Source: Brevundimonas naejangsanensis (GTDB lineage: Bacteria > Pseudomonadota > Alphaproteobacteria > Caulobacterales > Caulobacteraceae). From it: DNA of 64,000 nt. The notes under the pieces were generated by a model that ran no database searches, had not been told where the DNA came from, and worked only from the letters and a program-made list of their open reading frames with translations. Position 1 is the stretch's first letter. Every line of letters begins with the position of its first letter. The stretch lies in assembly GCF_000635915.2 (NCBI RefSeq), contig NZ_CP015614.1, positions 1,161,501 through 1,225,500 of the forward strand, given 5' to 3'. A program made the position numbers and the translations under genes. This document shows positions 51,276 to 60,309 of the stretch, piece after piece.

Positions 51276-51715
51276 GCAACTTCGGCAGACGGAACTCCGC
51301 CCAACTCGCGTAGCTGCTTGAAGGCTTCGCTATAGACAGGGAAGTGCTCCTGCCATGCGGCGGCTCCCCCGAGGCGACCGATGGCGAGCAATGATGCCCG
51401 AAGCCCGGCAATGAGCAACTTGTTCTGATCCTCCAAGTCCCGGACACGGGCCTCGGCGGCGCTCAATCTTGCCGCGGTTACAAGTGGTCCAGACTTGCTT
51501 AGCTTTGAGGCGTGAACCCTCACCGCATTCTGCCGACGCCGGGCTTCTTCAACGGCATTCTTCAGCATTGAAGGCCTCGAAAGCGATGACGCAAAGGGGA
51601 AGTGACTTTGGGCCTTACGCGACACCGCGTTGAAGGTAATGGTCTCGTCGAGCAGAATCATCTCTTCGAGAATGCGGGCCAGTTCAACCTGCTTTGGATG
51701 TGGGGGCTTATTCAT
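51143..51715 (-). CDS. Small coiled-coil protein of the recombinase operon (TnpC-like role)
   Basis: A 190-residue protein: helical N-terminus (PKQVELARILEEMILLDETI), a basic middle (RRRQNAVRVHASKLSKSG), a coiled coil (LSAAEARVRDLEDQNKLLIA) and a Ser/Lys/Pro-rich tail. Small coiled-coil partners accompany tyrosine recombinases in Tn554-type and similar recombinase-in-trio elements. It overlaps the 774-aa recombinase gene by four bases and is the last gene of the four-gene operon. Confidence 0.6.
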   Translation of the reverse strand: MNKPPHPKQVELARILEEMILLDETITFNAVSRKAQSHFPFASSLSRPSMLKNAVEEARRRQNAVRVHASKLSKSGPLVTAARLSAAEARVRDLEDQNKLLIAGLRASLLAIGRLGGAAAWQEHFPVYSEAFKQLRELGGVPSAEVAQLPSAISSDWGCNRTQASTPKPSAKAPMLSIDKLRSDRSTEPT

Positions 51716-54036
51716 TCGGGTGGCAAATAGCGACTGTTAGAGCTAGGGAATACCTTCTCGCCAGGAGCTGCGTCCAACGCCGCATTCACTCCAGCGAGCC
51801 GTGATTCCGCATGCTGCATCTGTGTTTGAAAATGAGGGGCGCGGCTCCCAGTTTGCCTCAGCCTATCGATATGCACCTCAAATCGGCGCTTCAACGTCTG
51901 CAAGTTGTCCTGTTCCGCTGCCGCATCGGTCCGAACCAAGTGCGAGCAGCTATTGAAGCACTCGAGATGCTTCAAACACGGACTGGCAGCGAAGCTATTA
52001 AGGCAAAATCCGTAAGGTGTAATATGCAGAGATCCAGCTTCAGCATTAAGGTATTCAAATGCCGCTTCATCGCCCATGATAGTTTGAAGCTCCAGAAACC
52101 GCTTAACGACAGGGCCTTGGATCTTTCTACTGCGTATCAGATCGAACGCCTTGCGCGCTTTCGGGCCTAACATTTCGTCCGCCAGACGTGACTGTCCCGG
52201 CTCCATCTCCTCAAGGCGTTCAGATACAGACCGATGGTCATAAGTGTAGCTCTGAGCCACCGAAGTGCGATTGAAGCGCTTTGTAATGATGGTGTCAGCC
52301 ACGCCCAACTTGAACATTTCAGTGGTCTGAAAATGTCGCAACGAATGAGGGTTTACTGAGAACGATCTAGCCTGCTCGCTCTTGCCGTACTTTTTGAATA
52401 TGAGGCCCGGATTCTTCCCGCCCAGCTGTAGCTCTAGGTCTGCTTTGTCTGCCCTTTTCACCGAAAAATACCGGTCGATATCGACGATCGCATCGTACTT
52501 TTCTTCCGCGATGATCTTTCCAGGGAGCAGAAAAAGGAAAGCGTCGCTACGCAGATCTTTCTCGCCGAACTGCACCACCCTCTCGTCTGGCAATTTCAGT
52601 TGAAGATGATCGCGTGCGTAAACTTCCATGTCGCCTGCGCGAATATAAACACCTCGTCCGTCATTCCTCTCCCTCAGAGCGAAACTAAATAGTTCTCCTC
52701 GGCTGCGTCGAAGAATCGGCCTTTGCAACGCAGCTTCCATGCGACGGAAATATTCCCGGACCTGCTTGTGTTCTCCGCTCTGGTGAACGTGGTGGTCTTG
52801 ATGATCGCGCATTTCGTTCAAAATTGCGGGATCATAGTTGGAGCGATATTTTGAGCGCAGGTCTGCTGGGATAGGCTCCTGGGACGTCTGCATAATACCA
52901 GACATTCGGCGATAAGCTTCAGCCCACGGGAGAAGATCGTCGTTAGACAGTCCGACAAAAAGCCGTTGTTCGGCGTGTTGGCGCTGCAACATGAGCCTTT
53001 GTGGCGCCGTTGCGCGAAGGACGGCTGCTACAGATTCTCGCACAATAGGAGCGAGCAGGCTCGGCACGTGATGCAGAGCTTCGACAAATTCTTGTCCCGG
53101 TCCATCCTGATGCTGCTTCTCAGCAAAATGAAGCAAGCCGGTCCCTGGCTCCGGTGGGCCGTATATGCGCGGATGGGGCGGGGAGTCATTCCTGTTTACG
53201 AGTGTTTTTTCGGGCAGGAGAACTAACTCTCCAACTCTAAAACCGGTTACAATAAGTACCCTTGCTTGATGGAATCGAATTAAATCTGAAGTGGTGCGCG
53301 GAGTTTCGCTAAACACGATCCGAACGAGTTCCGACAAATCTTCCTGTTCAGGAAGTTTATCCTCAAAATGACGAATGCTTAGTTTTGATCTAAGGGAGTC
53401 AGGCCTCTTCGTGTCAAGCTGACGCCGCGCCACCTGGACGAGCTTGGCCTCCTGTTCTTGAACGAGCGCCCTATCCGGATAGGCAGAACAATATTGGGCC
53501 AGAGGTCGACGTTCGGCTAACTGAAAAGCATCAAACCAGCCCGATATCATCCCCTTTAACAAGCGAGCCCACTGCCCCGAAGTGCTCGCCATGAGCCCAA
53601 CATTGTAGGCCAAACGCACCTGATCGGAGGTTATTTGCGAGGGCGATGCTGACCCTACGCAGCCAGCAAGAAGGCGGAAGGGGTTGCCCAGGTTAGAGAT
53701 CCCGTTCCTGGGCTTGTTTCGCTTTACGAAAAGATCGTGCAGCAAAAGCGCCTTGTAGAGTTCGATCCAATCACGTCCCATGACGGCAGGCATAACTCCA
53801 CCACACAGCGTTTGGAGCGCCGCCGCACCCGACCCGAGAGTTCCGAATGTCGAGAGGAATGCGCGCTCTCCAGCGCCATGCTTCGCCGCAGCGCGCAAGT
53901 CCCACCAGCTCTCGCGAGGGATGCGTCCGTCCTCCAGATCGTATGGAACCTCCCAGTCCAGCTGATGATCAATTGCAATCTGCTGCGCACGAAGAATGAA
54001 AGAGTCCAGTTCAGACGGCATGTGATGCACCAGCAC
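51712..54036 (-). CDS. Large tyrosine recombinase (third of trio)
   Basis: A 774-residue integrase/recombinase-type protein. Active-site pieces seen: Arg in VTGFRVGELVLL, HSLRHF (H-x2-R-H) and Tyr in VAQSYTYDHRS. The C-terminal part has a Cys/His cluster (CLKHLECFNSCSH) like a zinc finger, then a helical tail. It is the largest of three recombinases, in the size range of Tn554 TnpB. The GTG at 54036 overlaps the preceding gene; ATG 54021 is an alternative start. Confidence 0.8.
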   Translation of the reverse strand: MLVHHMPSELDSFILRAQQIAIDHQLDWEVPYDLEDGRIPRESWWDLRAAAKHGAGERAFLSTFGTLGSGAAALQTLCGGVMPAVMGRDWIELYKALLLHDLFVKRNKPRNGISNLGNPFRLLAGCVGSASPSQITSDQVRLAYNVGLMASTSGQWARLLKGMISGWFDAFQLAERRPLAQYCSAYPDRALVQEQEAKLVQVARRQLDTKRPDSLRSKLSIRHFEDKLPEQEDLSELVRIVFSETPRTTSDLIRFHQARVLIVTGFRVGELVLLPEKTLVNRNDSPPHPRIYGPPEPGTGLLHFAEKQHQDGPGQEFVEALHHVPSLLAPIVRESVAAVLRATAPQRLMLQRQHAEQRLFVGLSNDDLLPWAEAYRRMSGIMQTSQEPIPADLRSKYRSNYDPAILNEMRDHQDHHVHQSGEHKQVREYFRRMEAALQRPILRRSRGELFSFALRERNDGRGVYIRAGDMEVYARDHLQLKLPDERVVQFGEKDLRSDAFLFLLPGKIIAEEKYDAIVDIDRYFSVKRADKADLELQLGGKNPGLIFKKYGKSEQARSFSVNPHSLRHFQTTEMFKLGVADTIITKRFNRTSVAQSYTYDHRSVSERLEEMEPGQSRLADEMLGPKARKAFDLIRSRKIQGPVVKRFLELQTIMGDEAAFEYLNAEAGSLHITPYGFCLNSFAASPCLKHLECFNSCSHLVRTDAAAEQDNLQTLKRRFEVHIDRLRQTGSRAPHFQTQMQHAESRLAGVNAALDAAPGEKVFPSSNSRYLPPE

Positions 54037-55504
54037 TCGCCATCCCGACGACCTCTTCTATGGCTTCGAGCGTGACACGGAGCTGCATCATTGCCGGACT
54101 AACGCGATCTATAAGTTGTGGTTGGTCAAATGAACGCACGACATCCCGCATTTCAACCAACAGTGTTGCGTGCACTTCAGGATCAGCCACAGGGAGAAAC
54201 TTGTGACAAGTATAGCAAGCTAGGACTGGGTTCCTCTGGCATGACGATTGCCCTGCTTGGCAGGCGCCGATCCCCGAAATCGGGACGCCGTGAGGCATCC
54301 CTGAAATCTGCTGATCAACTGGTCTTGAGAGAAGCTGTGCGGCCGTGATCATATCACCGCGGGCCGCAGCAGCGACGCCTTGATATGTGGGCGAATAGCC
54401 CAACGCCATGTTCACCAGTTTGGCCTGGTTCTGAGACGCGGCAAAATACACTTGGGCGGCTGTCGTATCTGTATGCCCAAGAAAATCGCTCAGAGACTCG
54501 TGTGAAATTCCAGCGTCGACAAGGCGTTGAGCACTGGTGTGTCGAAGGGTCTGGCTTGAGTAACTGGCCCCTGTGATTTCAAGCAATGCGTCGGCAATCA
54601 AAGTGCCGATCCGCTCTGGTGCTAGGCCAAAGAACTTGACTTCACCAGCCGGACGGCAGGCAATCCATCGCCGGAGGATCGGTACCCAACTCTGCTGCAT
54701 TCGCCGCGTCACCAACCTGCCGACTTTCTGACGCCGCTGCTTCAACAACTCGACACGTATATGCAACGCGTCATCGCTGTGAAAAGTAAAGTCAGACATC
54801 TCTAGCGATGCAATTTGAGTGCGCCGAAGGCCGAACTGGAAAGACAGGGCCAAGATGGCCGCAACTCGAATTCGATCTGAACCCGAACTGTCTAGGTTAC
54901 GAACCGTTTGATCGATAAATTCTACTATCTGGCTTTGCGAAGCAGTGGGAAGAAAGCTCGAGGCGTCTCGAACGCCTTTATATTTATCCAGATCGTGTCC
55001 AGGAAGCGCGCGAACAAAATCCAAATCAGCGGGATGCCAGCGTCCAATTTCCCAAGCGCACGCGAAACGTATCGCAGATCTTATCGCAACAGCGTCATGC
55101 CTAGATAGTTGATCTCGGAACTGATCGATCCATAGTTTTTGAAAATCGTTAGGGGTCAAAGTCGCAACCGCAAACACTATCGCGTGAAGCTTTCCCTCGT
55201 CGTGCATCGCTATATAGCGATGGCCGTAGTTCATTACGGTTGTAACCGAACCTTCAATTAATCTGTCAGCTAAATGCGCCCGGATAAACTGATCGATCCA
55301 TGGGTGATCAAAGCTCAATCTGAGGTTTCTAATACCTCCATTAATGTGCAGCGACCACTCGCTCAGAGCAGGCTGTTTAAGCGTCACATCTTTGCGGCCG
55401 TAACGATCCCTGTACCTGACCAAGGGCGGCATGGCCGGCAAAGCAGGGAGGGGAGGGGGCTGTTGATCGAGCGGAAAAAGTGAATACTGCACCACTAGCT
55501 CCAC
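54011..55504 (-). CDS. Tyrosine recombinase (second of trio)
   Basis: A 497-residue recombinase with Arg in FQFGLRRTQIASL, QTLRHTSAQRLVDAG (the first His of H-x2-R is Gln here), LSDFLGHTDTTAAQ and Tyr in QVYFAAS. The C-terminus has a Cys cluster (CQAGQSSCQRN, ACYTCHKFLP) that may bind zinc. It overlaps the first recombinase by 10 bases through a GTG start, and the third by 26 bases, so the operon is strongly coupled. Confidence 0.82.
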   Translation of the reverse strand: MELVVQYSLFPLDQQPPPLPALPAMPPLVRYRDRYGRKDVTLKQPALSEWSLHINGGIRNLRLSFDHPWIDQFIRAHLADRLIEGSVTTVMNYGHRYIAMHDEGKLHAIVFAVATLTPNDFQKLWIDQFRDQLSRHDAVAIRSAIRFACAWEIGRWHPADLDFVRALPGHDLDKYKGVRDASSFLPTASQSQIVEFIDQTVRNLDSSGSDRIRVAAILALSFQFGLRRTQIASLEMSDFTFHSDDALHIRVELLKQRRQKVGRLVTRRMQQSWVPILRRWIACRPAGEVKFFGLAPERIGTLIADALLEITGASYSSQTLRHTSAQRLVDAGISHESLSDFLGHTDTTAAQVYFAASQNQAKLVNMALGYSPTYQGVAAAARGDMITAAQLLSRPVDQQISGMPHGVPISGIGACQAGQSSCQRNPVLACYTCHKFLPVADPEVHATLLVEMRDVVRSFDQPQLIDRVSPAMMQLRVTLEAIEEVVGMASAGASHAV

Positions 55505-56673
55505 ACTCCGCTTCGCAACGCTGCCAGAGTGTCATCGAAACTTTCGTTCCACATCTTCGCGTAGCGCGGCTCGAAGAATGCGCGAGCATAGTGAAATGGC
55601 ATTTCTGAACCTGGAGCCCACCCCATAAAGGGACGAATCCTGCGCCCTATTTCCTCAAACTCCATCCCGCCCTCCGAAAATCGTTGATACCTGACTACAG
55701 CTGCTGTGTGTCGAAGCGAGTGGGGCGAGAGTTGGTCATTAGCTCGCGCGGCCAAGGCATTGCGCGCCTGAGCAGAAAGACTCCGTTTTATCTTCAGGAA
55801 TATCTCATTGAGAGACTGCTTGGATATCGGAGCCCCTTCCTGCGAAGAGAATAGGTACCCATGCGCCGGGTCACCGCGATAATGAACGATATAGTTGTCA
55901 ATCGCTGCTGTAAGTGCTCTCGACAGCGGCAGGTCGCGGCTTGCCCAATGGTTCTTCAGTTGCGGTGAACTGGATCGTCGATCTTCGTGCTCTGGCGGGC
56001 GAATACTGACCCAAAATACCTGTTCTCCCGTGCGAAAATCGAACTCATTCTGAAGGCTATCGGGTGTAAGAAGAAGCAATTCACTGCGACGCAAGCCAAG
56101 CTGGAATAGCATTAGAGCCATGGCATAATTCCGCCACCGATTTGTCTCAGTGCGAAACGGATTTCTCTCGCTGTCGGGGTTCACGATGTCAAACACATCT
56201 TCTAGGACAATGGCAGGCAAGGACTTTACTTGGATCGACGCAGTAGCTGCTTTTGGCTGGGCGCGTAGCTGCGAATAGGAGCGCTGAAGACGCTGCAGGT
56301 CCTTCGATAGATCTCGAGGATCGGCCCCGTTAATCATACTTAGGACACCGAACACGAAGCGCCTTTGGAGCGCCCAACGCTTCTCCGGCGCCGTTTGAGA
56401 CTGATGACCTAACAAGGCTGAGGACAGTACGCGTTGGATAGCGTTGAGATCCGCAGCAACAAGCGCTCGATCGAGGTCGACTGGCGGATTCAGGCGTTCA
56501 GCATCATGATAGAGTTGGGATATAGCAAAGGCATGTTTTTCGCGCGTCGCGATGGCCTGGTGTGCGTTGAGAAAATCAAGCCATATCGTTGCGGCATACC
56601 GAGGTAGCCCGAGCGCATCGGTGCATACTGGACCGCGCAAGGATGCTGGGATCAAACTCATACGCCAAAACAC
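55495..56673 (-). CDS. Tyrosine recombinase (first of trio)
   Basis: A 392-residue recombinase with a SAM-like N-terminal DNA-binding region, Arg in FQLGLRRSELLLL, PHSLRHTAAVVRYQ (H-x2-R-H) and a C-terminal MPFHYARAFFEPRY with the probable Tyr nucleophile. It heads the leftward operon. The start is either GTG 56673 or ATG 56661, both plausible. The inverted repeat at 56753-56801 lies just upstream and may be the element end on which it acts. Confidence 0.82.
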   Translation of the reverse strand: MFWRMSLIPASLRGPVCTDALGLPRYAATIWLDFLNAHQAIATREKHAFAISQLYHDAERLNPPVDLDRALVAADLNAIQRVLSSALLGHQSQTAPEKRWALQRRFVFGVLSMINGADPRDLSKDLQRLQRSYSQLRAQPKAATASIQVKSLPAIVLEDVFDIVNPDSERNPFRTETNRWRNYAMALMLFQLGLRRSELLLLTPDSLQNEFDFRTGEQVFWVSIRPPEHEDRRSSSPQLKNHWASRDLPLSRALTAAIDNYIVHYRGDPAHGYLFSSQEGAPISKQSLNEIFLKIKRSLSAQARNALAARANDQLSPHSLRHTAAVVRYQRFSEGGMEFEEIGRRIRPFMGWAPGSEMPFHYARAFFEPRYAKMWNESFDDTLAALRSGVWS

Positions 56674-56752
56674 ACAACCAACCGTAGCTGTCGTAGCTTC
56701 AGCAGGATTAGACGGGAATGATCAAGGGCATACGTGTCGAATGGAGCCCGCC

Positions 56753-56801
56753 CAAGCCCAAGCTGCTGCGCTGTTTTGAATGGCTGCGCAGCTTGGGCTT
56801 G
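56753..56801. repeat. 13-bp perfect inverted repeat at the edge of the recombinase module
   Basis: CAAGCCCAAGCTG (56753-56765) and CAGCTTGGGCTTG (56789-56801) are exact reverse complements around a 23-base core. It lies 80 bases upstream of the first recombinase gene and 76 bases beyond the LysR stop. There is no T-run, so a plain terminator is less likely than a recombination or regulatory site. Confidence 0.65.
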
Positions 56802-56876
56802 AGCTCATGTTGCAACGGAAATGAACTTGGTCGGCCTTCGCATAATATACCTTAGGCGATAACCGGATCCATCTCC

Positions 56877-57833
56877 CTACAGATCGTCCACTCCGGCCTC
56901 AGCCGCTGCGCGCACTTCATCTTTCAGCCAGGTCACGAACGTCCGTGCGGCCGCCGTAGCCCCGCTGCGTTTGATTAGGACGTGGTACGCGAAATCGGTC
57001 GTCAAGGCTCCGTCGGCGAACGGCGCAACCAGTCGGCCGGCTGCAAGGTCGTCGGCGACAAACGCATAAGGCGCCAAGGCTACGCCCTGGCCGTGAGCCG
57101 CCGCTTCGATCGCCAGGGCTGTCTGATCGAAACGCGGACCGGCCTGGACATCGATGTCGCTCAAGCCGCGCGCCTTCAACCAGGCGCCCCAGTCCGGTCG
57201 CGGCTCCTCCAGTTCGCTGGGCCTCAGGTGGATCAGCACATGTTGCGCCAGATCAGCCGCTTTTCGCAGCGGCCTTGAGCCCGCCATCAGGCTGGGCGCG
57301 CAAACCGGCGTTACGTCGGCGTTCAGCAGATATTCGGATCGCACGCCTGAATAGTCGCCCCGACCATAGCGCACCGCGACATCGACCCGGCCGCCGCTGA
57401 AGTCAGCCAGCCGCATGTCGGCCGACATCCAGACCTCGATCTCGGGATGGGCTGCCGAGAAGCGCGCAATGCGCGGCGCCAGCCATTTGGCGGCGAACGA
57501 CGGCGGCACGCTAATCGACAAGGCGTGGCGACGCTCTGGACGATAGAGCAGGTCCCCTGCCCGTTTCAGATAGTCGAAGCCGTCACGCAGCAGGGGATAG
57601 AGCTCGGCGCCCAGCTCAGTCAGGGCGATCTGACGGCCCTCGCGGTGAAACAGAGGCGCTCCGGCGTGTTCCTCGAGGATGCGGATCTGCTGGCTGACGG
57701 CGCCGGGCGTGACGGACAGCTCCTCAGCCGCGCGCGTGATGTTCAGGCGTCTGGCCGCCGCCTCGAACGCCTTGAGCGCATTCAGCGGCGGGATGCGGCT
57801 CTCCTGCGCGGATGGGGTCTTGCGGCGCGTCAT
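56877..57833 (-). CDS. LysR-family regulator (GcvA-like)
   Basis: A 318-residue LysR regulator: winged HTH (PLNALKAFEAAARRLNITRA, AEELSVTPGAVSQQIRILEE) and a type-2 periplasmic-binding-like effector domain (about 95-300). The GcvA-type start sequence is clear. The ATG at 57833 shares its A with the cysteine synthase stop (TGATG), so the two are coupled; it may control that gene or a nearby one. The effector cannot be told from sequence. Confidence 0.88.
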   Translation of the reverse strand: MTRRKTPSAQESRIPPLNALKAFEAAARRLNITRAAEELSVTPGAVSQQIRILEEHAGAPLFHREGRQIALTELGAELYPLLRDGFDYLKRAGDLLYRPERRHALSISVPPSFAAKWLAPRIARFSAAHPEIEVWMSADMRLADFSGGRVDVAVRYGRGDYSGVRSEYLLNADVTPVCAPSLMAGSRPLRKAADLAQHVLIHLRPSELEEPRPDWGAWLKARGLSDIDVQAGPRFDQTALAIEAAAHGQGVALAPYAFVADDLAAGRLVAPFADGALTTDFAYHVLIKRSGATAAARTFVTWLKDEVRAAAEAGVDDL

Positions 57834-58834
57834 CAGCTCATCCACTGGGGCGTAGGCAGGTTTCGAGCGGCCAGGAAGGCCGGGTCATAGATCTTGCTGC
57901 CGTAGCGCTGGCCAGAGTCGCACAGCACCGTCACGATGGTGCGGCCTGGACCGAGATCGCGGGCCAGTCGGATGGCGCCGGCGATGTTGACGCCGCTGGA
58001 CGGGCCAAGCGACAGGCCTTCTTCTCTTACCAGGTCGAACAGGATTGGCAGGAATTCGGCGTCCTCGATCCGATAGGCATGGTCGACTGACAGGCCCTGC
58101 AGATTGCCCGTGATACGGTTGACGCCGATGCCCTCGGCGATGGAGGTCCCCTCGCCTTTCAACACGCCATCGGTGAACCAGCTGTAGAGCGAGGCGCCCG
58201 GCACGTCGGCCAGACCGATGCGCACATCAGCCTTGCGTTCGCGCAGATAGGCGGCCGTGCCCGCAAGGGTTCCGCCCGACCCGACGGCGCAGATGAAGGC
58301 GTCGACGCGGCCGTCGGTCTGTTTCCAAATCTCCGGGCCGGTGGCCTCATAGTGGGCCAGGCGGTTGGCCTGATTGTCGAACTGGTCGGCGTAGAAGGCG
58401 CCGTTCGGTTCGCTTTCGTTCAGTTCTTCTGCAAGACGCCGTGAAAAATGGACGAAGTGGTTGGGGCTGGCGAAGGGCGCCGGATCGACCTCGATCAGGC
58501 GCGCGCCATGAAGGCGGACGGCGCGCTTCTTTTCTTCGGTCTGGGTGCGGGGCATGACGATGACGACGGGGTGGCCCAGGGCCGCGCCAACCAGCCCCAG
58601 GCCCACGCCCGTGTTGCCGGCCGTGCCTTCGACAATTGTCCCGCCGGGCCTGAGAGCGCCAGACGCCCGCGCGGCCCGGATGATGCTGAGCGCGGCGCGA
58701 TCCTTGATCGAGCCCCCGACGTTCAGAAACTCGGCCTTGCCCAGAATTTCACAGCCCGTCGCCTCCGAGGCGCGCTTGAGGCGCACCAGAGGCGTGTTGC
58801 CGATCAGGCCGAGGACGTCAGGCGCGACAATCAT
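57833..58834 (-). CDS. cysK: Cysteine synthase-family PLP enzyme
   Basis: A 333-residue PLP enzyme that would make cysteine from O-acetylserine and sulfide. LIGNTPLVRLKR opens the fold; the PLP Lys is in VGGSIKDRAAL; EGTAGNTGVG replaces the usual EPTSGNTG; the PLP-phosphate loop is VGSGGTLAGT. The variant loop and the ~10-residue longer C-terminus place it in a divergent CysK group, so a cystathionine-synthase-like role is possible. A nearly perfect inverted repeat abuts its start codon. The gene is followed directly by the LysR regulator. Confidence 0.82.
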   Translation of the reverse strand: MIVAPDVLGLIGNTPLVRLKRASEATGCEILGKAEFLNVGGSIKDRAALSIIRAARASGALRPGGTIVEGTAGNTGVGLGLVGAALGHPVVIVMPRTQTEEKKRAVRLHGARLIEVDPAPFASPNHFVHFSRRLAEELNESEPNGAFYADQFDNQANRLAHYEATGPEIWKQTDGRVDAFICAVGSGGTLAGTAAYLRERKADVRIGLADVPGASLYSWFTDGVLKGEGTSIAEGIGVNRITGNLQGLSVDHAYRIEDAEFLPILFDLVREEGLSLGPSSGVNIAGAIRLARDLGPGRTIVTVLCDSGQRYGSKIYDPAFLAARNLPTPQWMS

Positions 58835-58835
58835 G

Positions 58836-58888
58836 GAAAATCCGAACCGTGGCGAGGAGCGACCCTCTTAGCCACAGTTCAGATTTTC
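58836..58888. promoter_or_regulatory. 18-bp inverted repeat abutting the cysK start
   Basis: GAAAATCCGAACCGTGGC (58836-58853) and GCCACAGTTCAGATTTTC (58871-58888) pair at 16 of 18 positions across a 17-base loop. It lies between the lpdA stop and the cysK ATG, one base from the start codon. It may end the pdh/lpd transcript, regulate cysK, or both. Confidence 0.65.
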
Positions 58889-58900
58889 TAACAACCGGCC

Positions 58901-60307
58901 TTAGATGTGGATGACGCGTCCATAGGCGTCGAGCGCGGCCTCGTGCATGGCCTCGGACATGGTCGGGTGCGGATAGACGATGCCGTGGATGTCTTCCTCG
59001 GTGGCTTCCATCGTGATGGCGGTGACGTAGCCCTGGATCATCTCGGTGACGTCAGCGCCGATCATGTGGGCGCCGATCAGGGCGCCGGTCTTGGCGTCGA
59101 AGATGACCTTGACGAAGCCTTCGGTTTCGCCCGCCGCGATGGCCTTGCCGTTCACCTTGAAGGGGAAGCGGCCGATCTTGACCTCGCGCTTCTCGGCGCG
59201 AGCTCCCTGCTCCGTCACGCCCACCGAGGCGACCTGCGGCTGGGCGTAGGTGCAGCCGGCGATGGGCGAGTTGACGTTCGGCGTCTTGTAGCCGGCGATG
59301 TGTTCGGCGGCGTGAATGCCTTCGTGCGAGGCCTTGTGCGCCAGCCAGGGCGCGCCGGCGCAGTCGCCGATGGCGTACAGGCCCTTCACATTGGTCTGGC
59401 AGTGGCTGTCGGTCTTGATATGGCCGCGGTCCAGTTCGACGCCCAGCGCCTCAAGGCCGATGCCGTCGGTGTTGGCGGTGATGCCGACGGCCGAGATGCA
59501 GACCTCGGCTTCCAGGCTTTCGACCTTGCCGTTGACTTCAAGATCGACCTTCACACCCTTGGAATCCTTGGAGACCTTCGTCACCTTGGCGCCGAGCTTG
59601 AACTTGATGCCGCGCCTTTCGAAGCCCTTCTGAGCGGCCTTGGAGACCTCCTCATCTTCGACCGGCATGATGCGGTCGACGGCTTCAATGACCGTCACCT
59701 CGGCGCCCAGGGCGCGATAGAAGCTGGCGAACTCGATGCCGATGGCGCCGGAACCGATGACCACGAAGGTCTTGGGCAGTTTCTTCGGCGCCAGGGCGTC
59801 GCGATAGGCCCATATCTTGTCGCCGTCGGCCTCAAGCCCGATCTGCGGCAGGGCGCGGGCGCGGGCGCCGACGGCCAGCACGACCGCCTTGGCTTCGATG
59901 GCGCGCGAGCCGCCGGCCTTCAGAGCCACGACGACCTTCGGCGCTGCGGCGCCTTTCTCGAGCTTGGCCTCGCCCTCGATGACCTCGATCTTGTTCTTCT
60001 TCATCAGGAAGCCGACGCCCTGATTCAGTTGCTTGGCCACGCCGCGCGAACGCTGGATGATGGCGTCGAAGTCGAAGGACGCGCCCGAGGCGGACAGGCC
60101 GTAGTCCTTCAGGTGCGACAGGCTCTCGTACTTCTCGGCCGACTTCAGCAGGGCCTTGGTCGGGATGCAGCCCCAGTTCAGGCAAATGCCGCCGAGGTTC
60201 TCGCGCTCGACGATGGCGACCTTCTGGCCCAGTTGGCTGGCGCGGATGGCCGCGACGTAACCGCCGGGGCCCGAGCCGATGACGACGAGATCAAATTCAG
60301 CAGCCAT
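58901..60307 (-). CDS. lpdA: Dihydrolipoyl dehydrogenase (E3)
   Basis: A 468-residue FAD/NAD flavoenzyme that reoxidises dihydrolipoyl groups of E2. FAD-binding VVIGSGPGGYVAAIRASQLG, the redox-active disulfide in GGICLNWGCIPTKA, NAD-binding VVIGSGAIGIEFASF, and the C-terminal catalytic His-Glu in HPTMSEAMHEAA are all present. It follows the glutathione peroxidase gene by two bases and belongs to the pyruvate dehydrogenase cluster on the same strand. Confidence 0.97.
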   Translation of the reverse strand: MAAEFDLVVIGSGPGGYVAAIRASQLGQKVAIVERENLGGICLNWGCIPTKALLKSAEKYESLSHLKDYGLSASGASFDFDAIIQRSRGVAKQLNQGVGFLMKKNKIEVIEGEAKLEKGAAAPKVVVALKAGGSRAIEAKAVVLAVGARARALPQIGLEADGDKIWAYRDALAPKKLPKTFVVIGSGAIGIEFASFYRALGAEVTVIEAVDRIMPVEDEEVSKAAQKGFERRGIKFKLGAKVTKVSKDSKGVKVDLEVNGKVESLEAEVCISAVGITANTDGIGLEALGVELDRGHIKTDSHCQTNVKGLYAIGDCAGAPWLAHKASHEGIHAAEHIAGYKTPNVNSPIAGCTYAQPQVASVGVTEQGARAEKREVKIGRFPFKVNGKAIAAGETEGFVKVIFDAKTGALIGAHMIGADVTEMIQGYVTAITMEATEEDIHGIVYPHPTMSEAMHEAALDAYGRVIHI

Positions 60308-60309
60308 GA

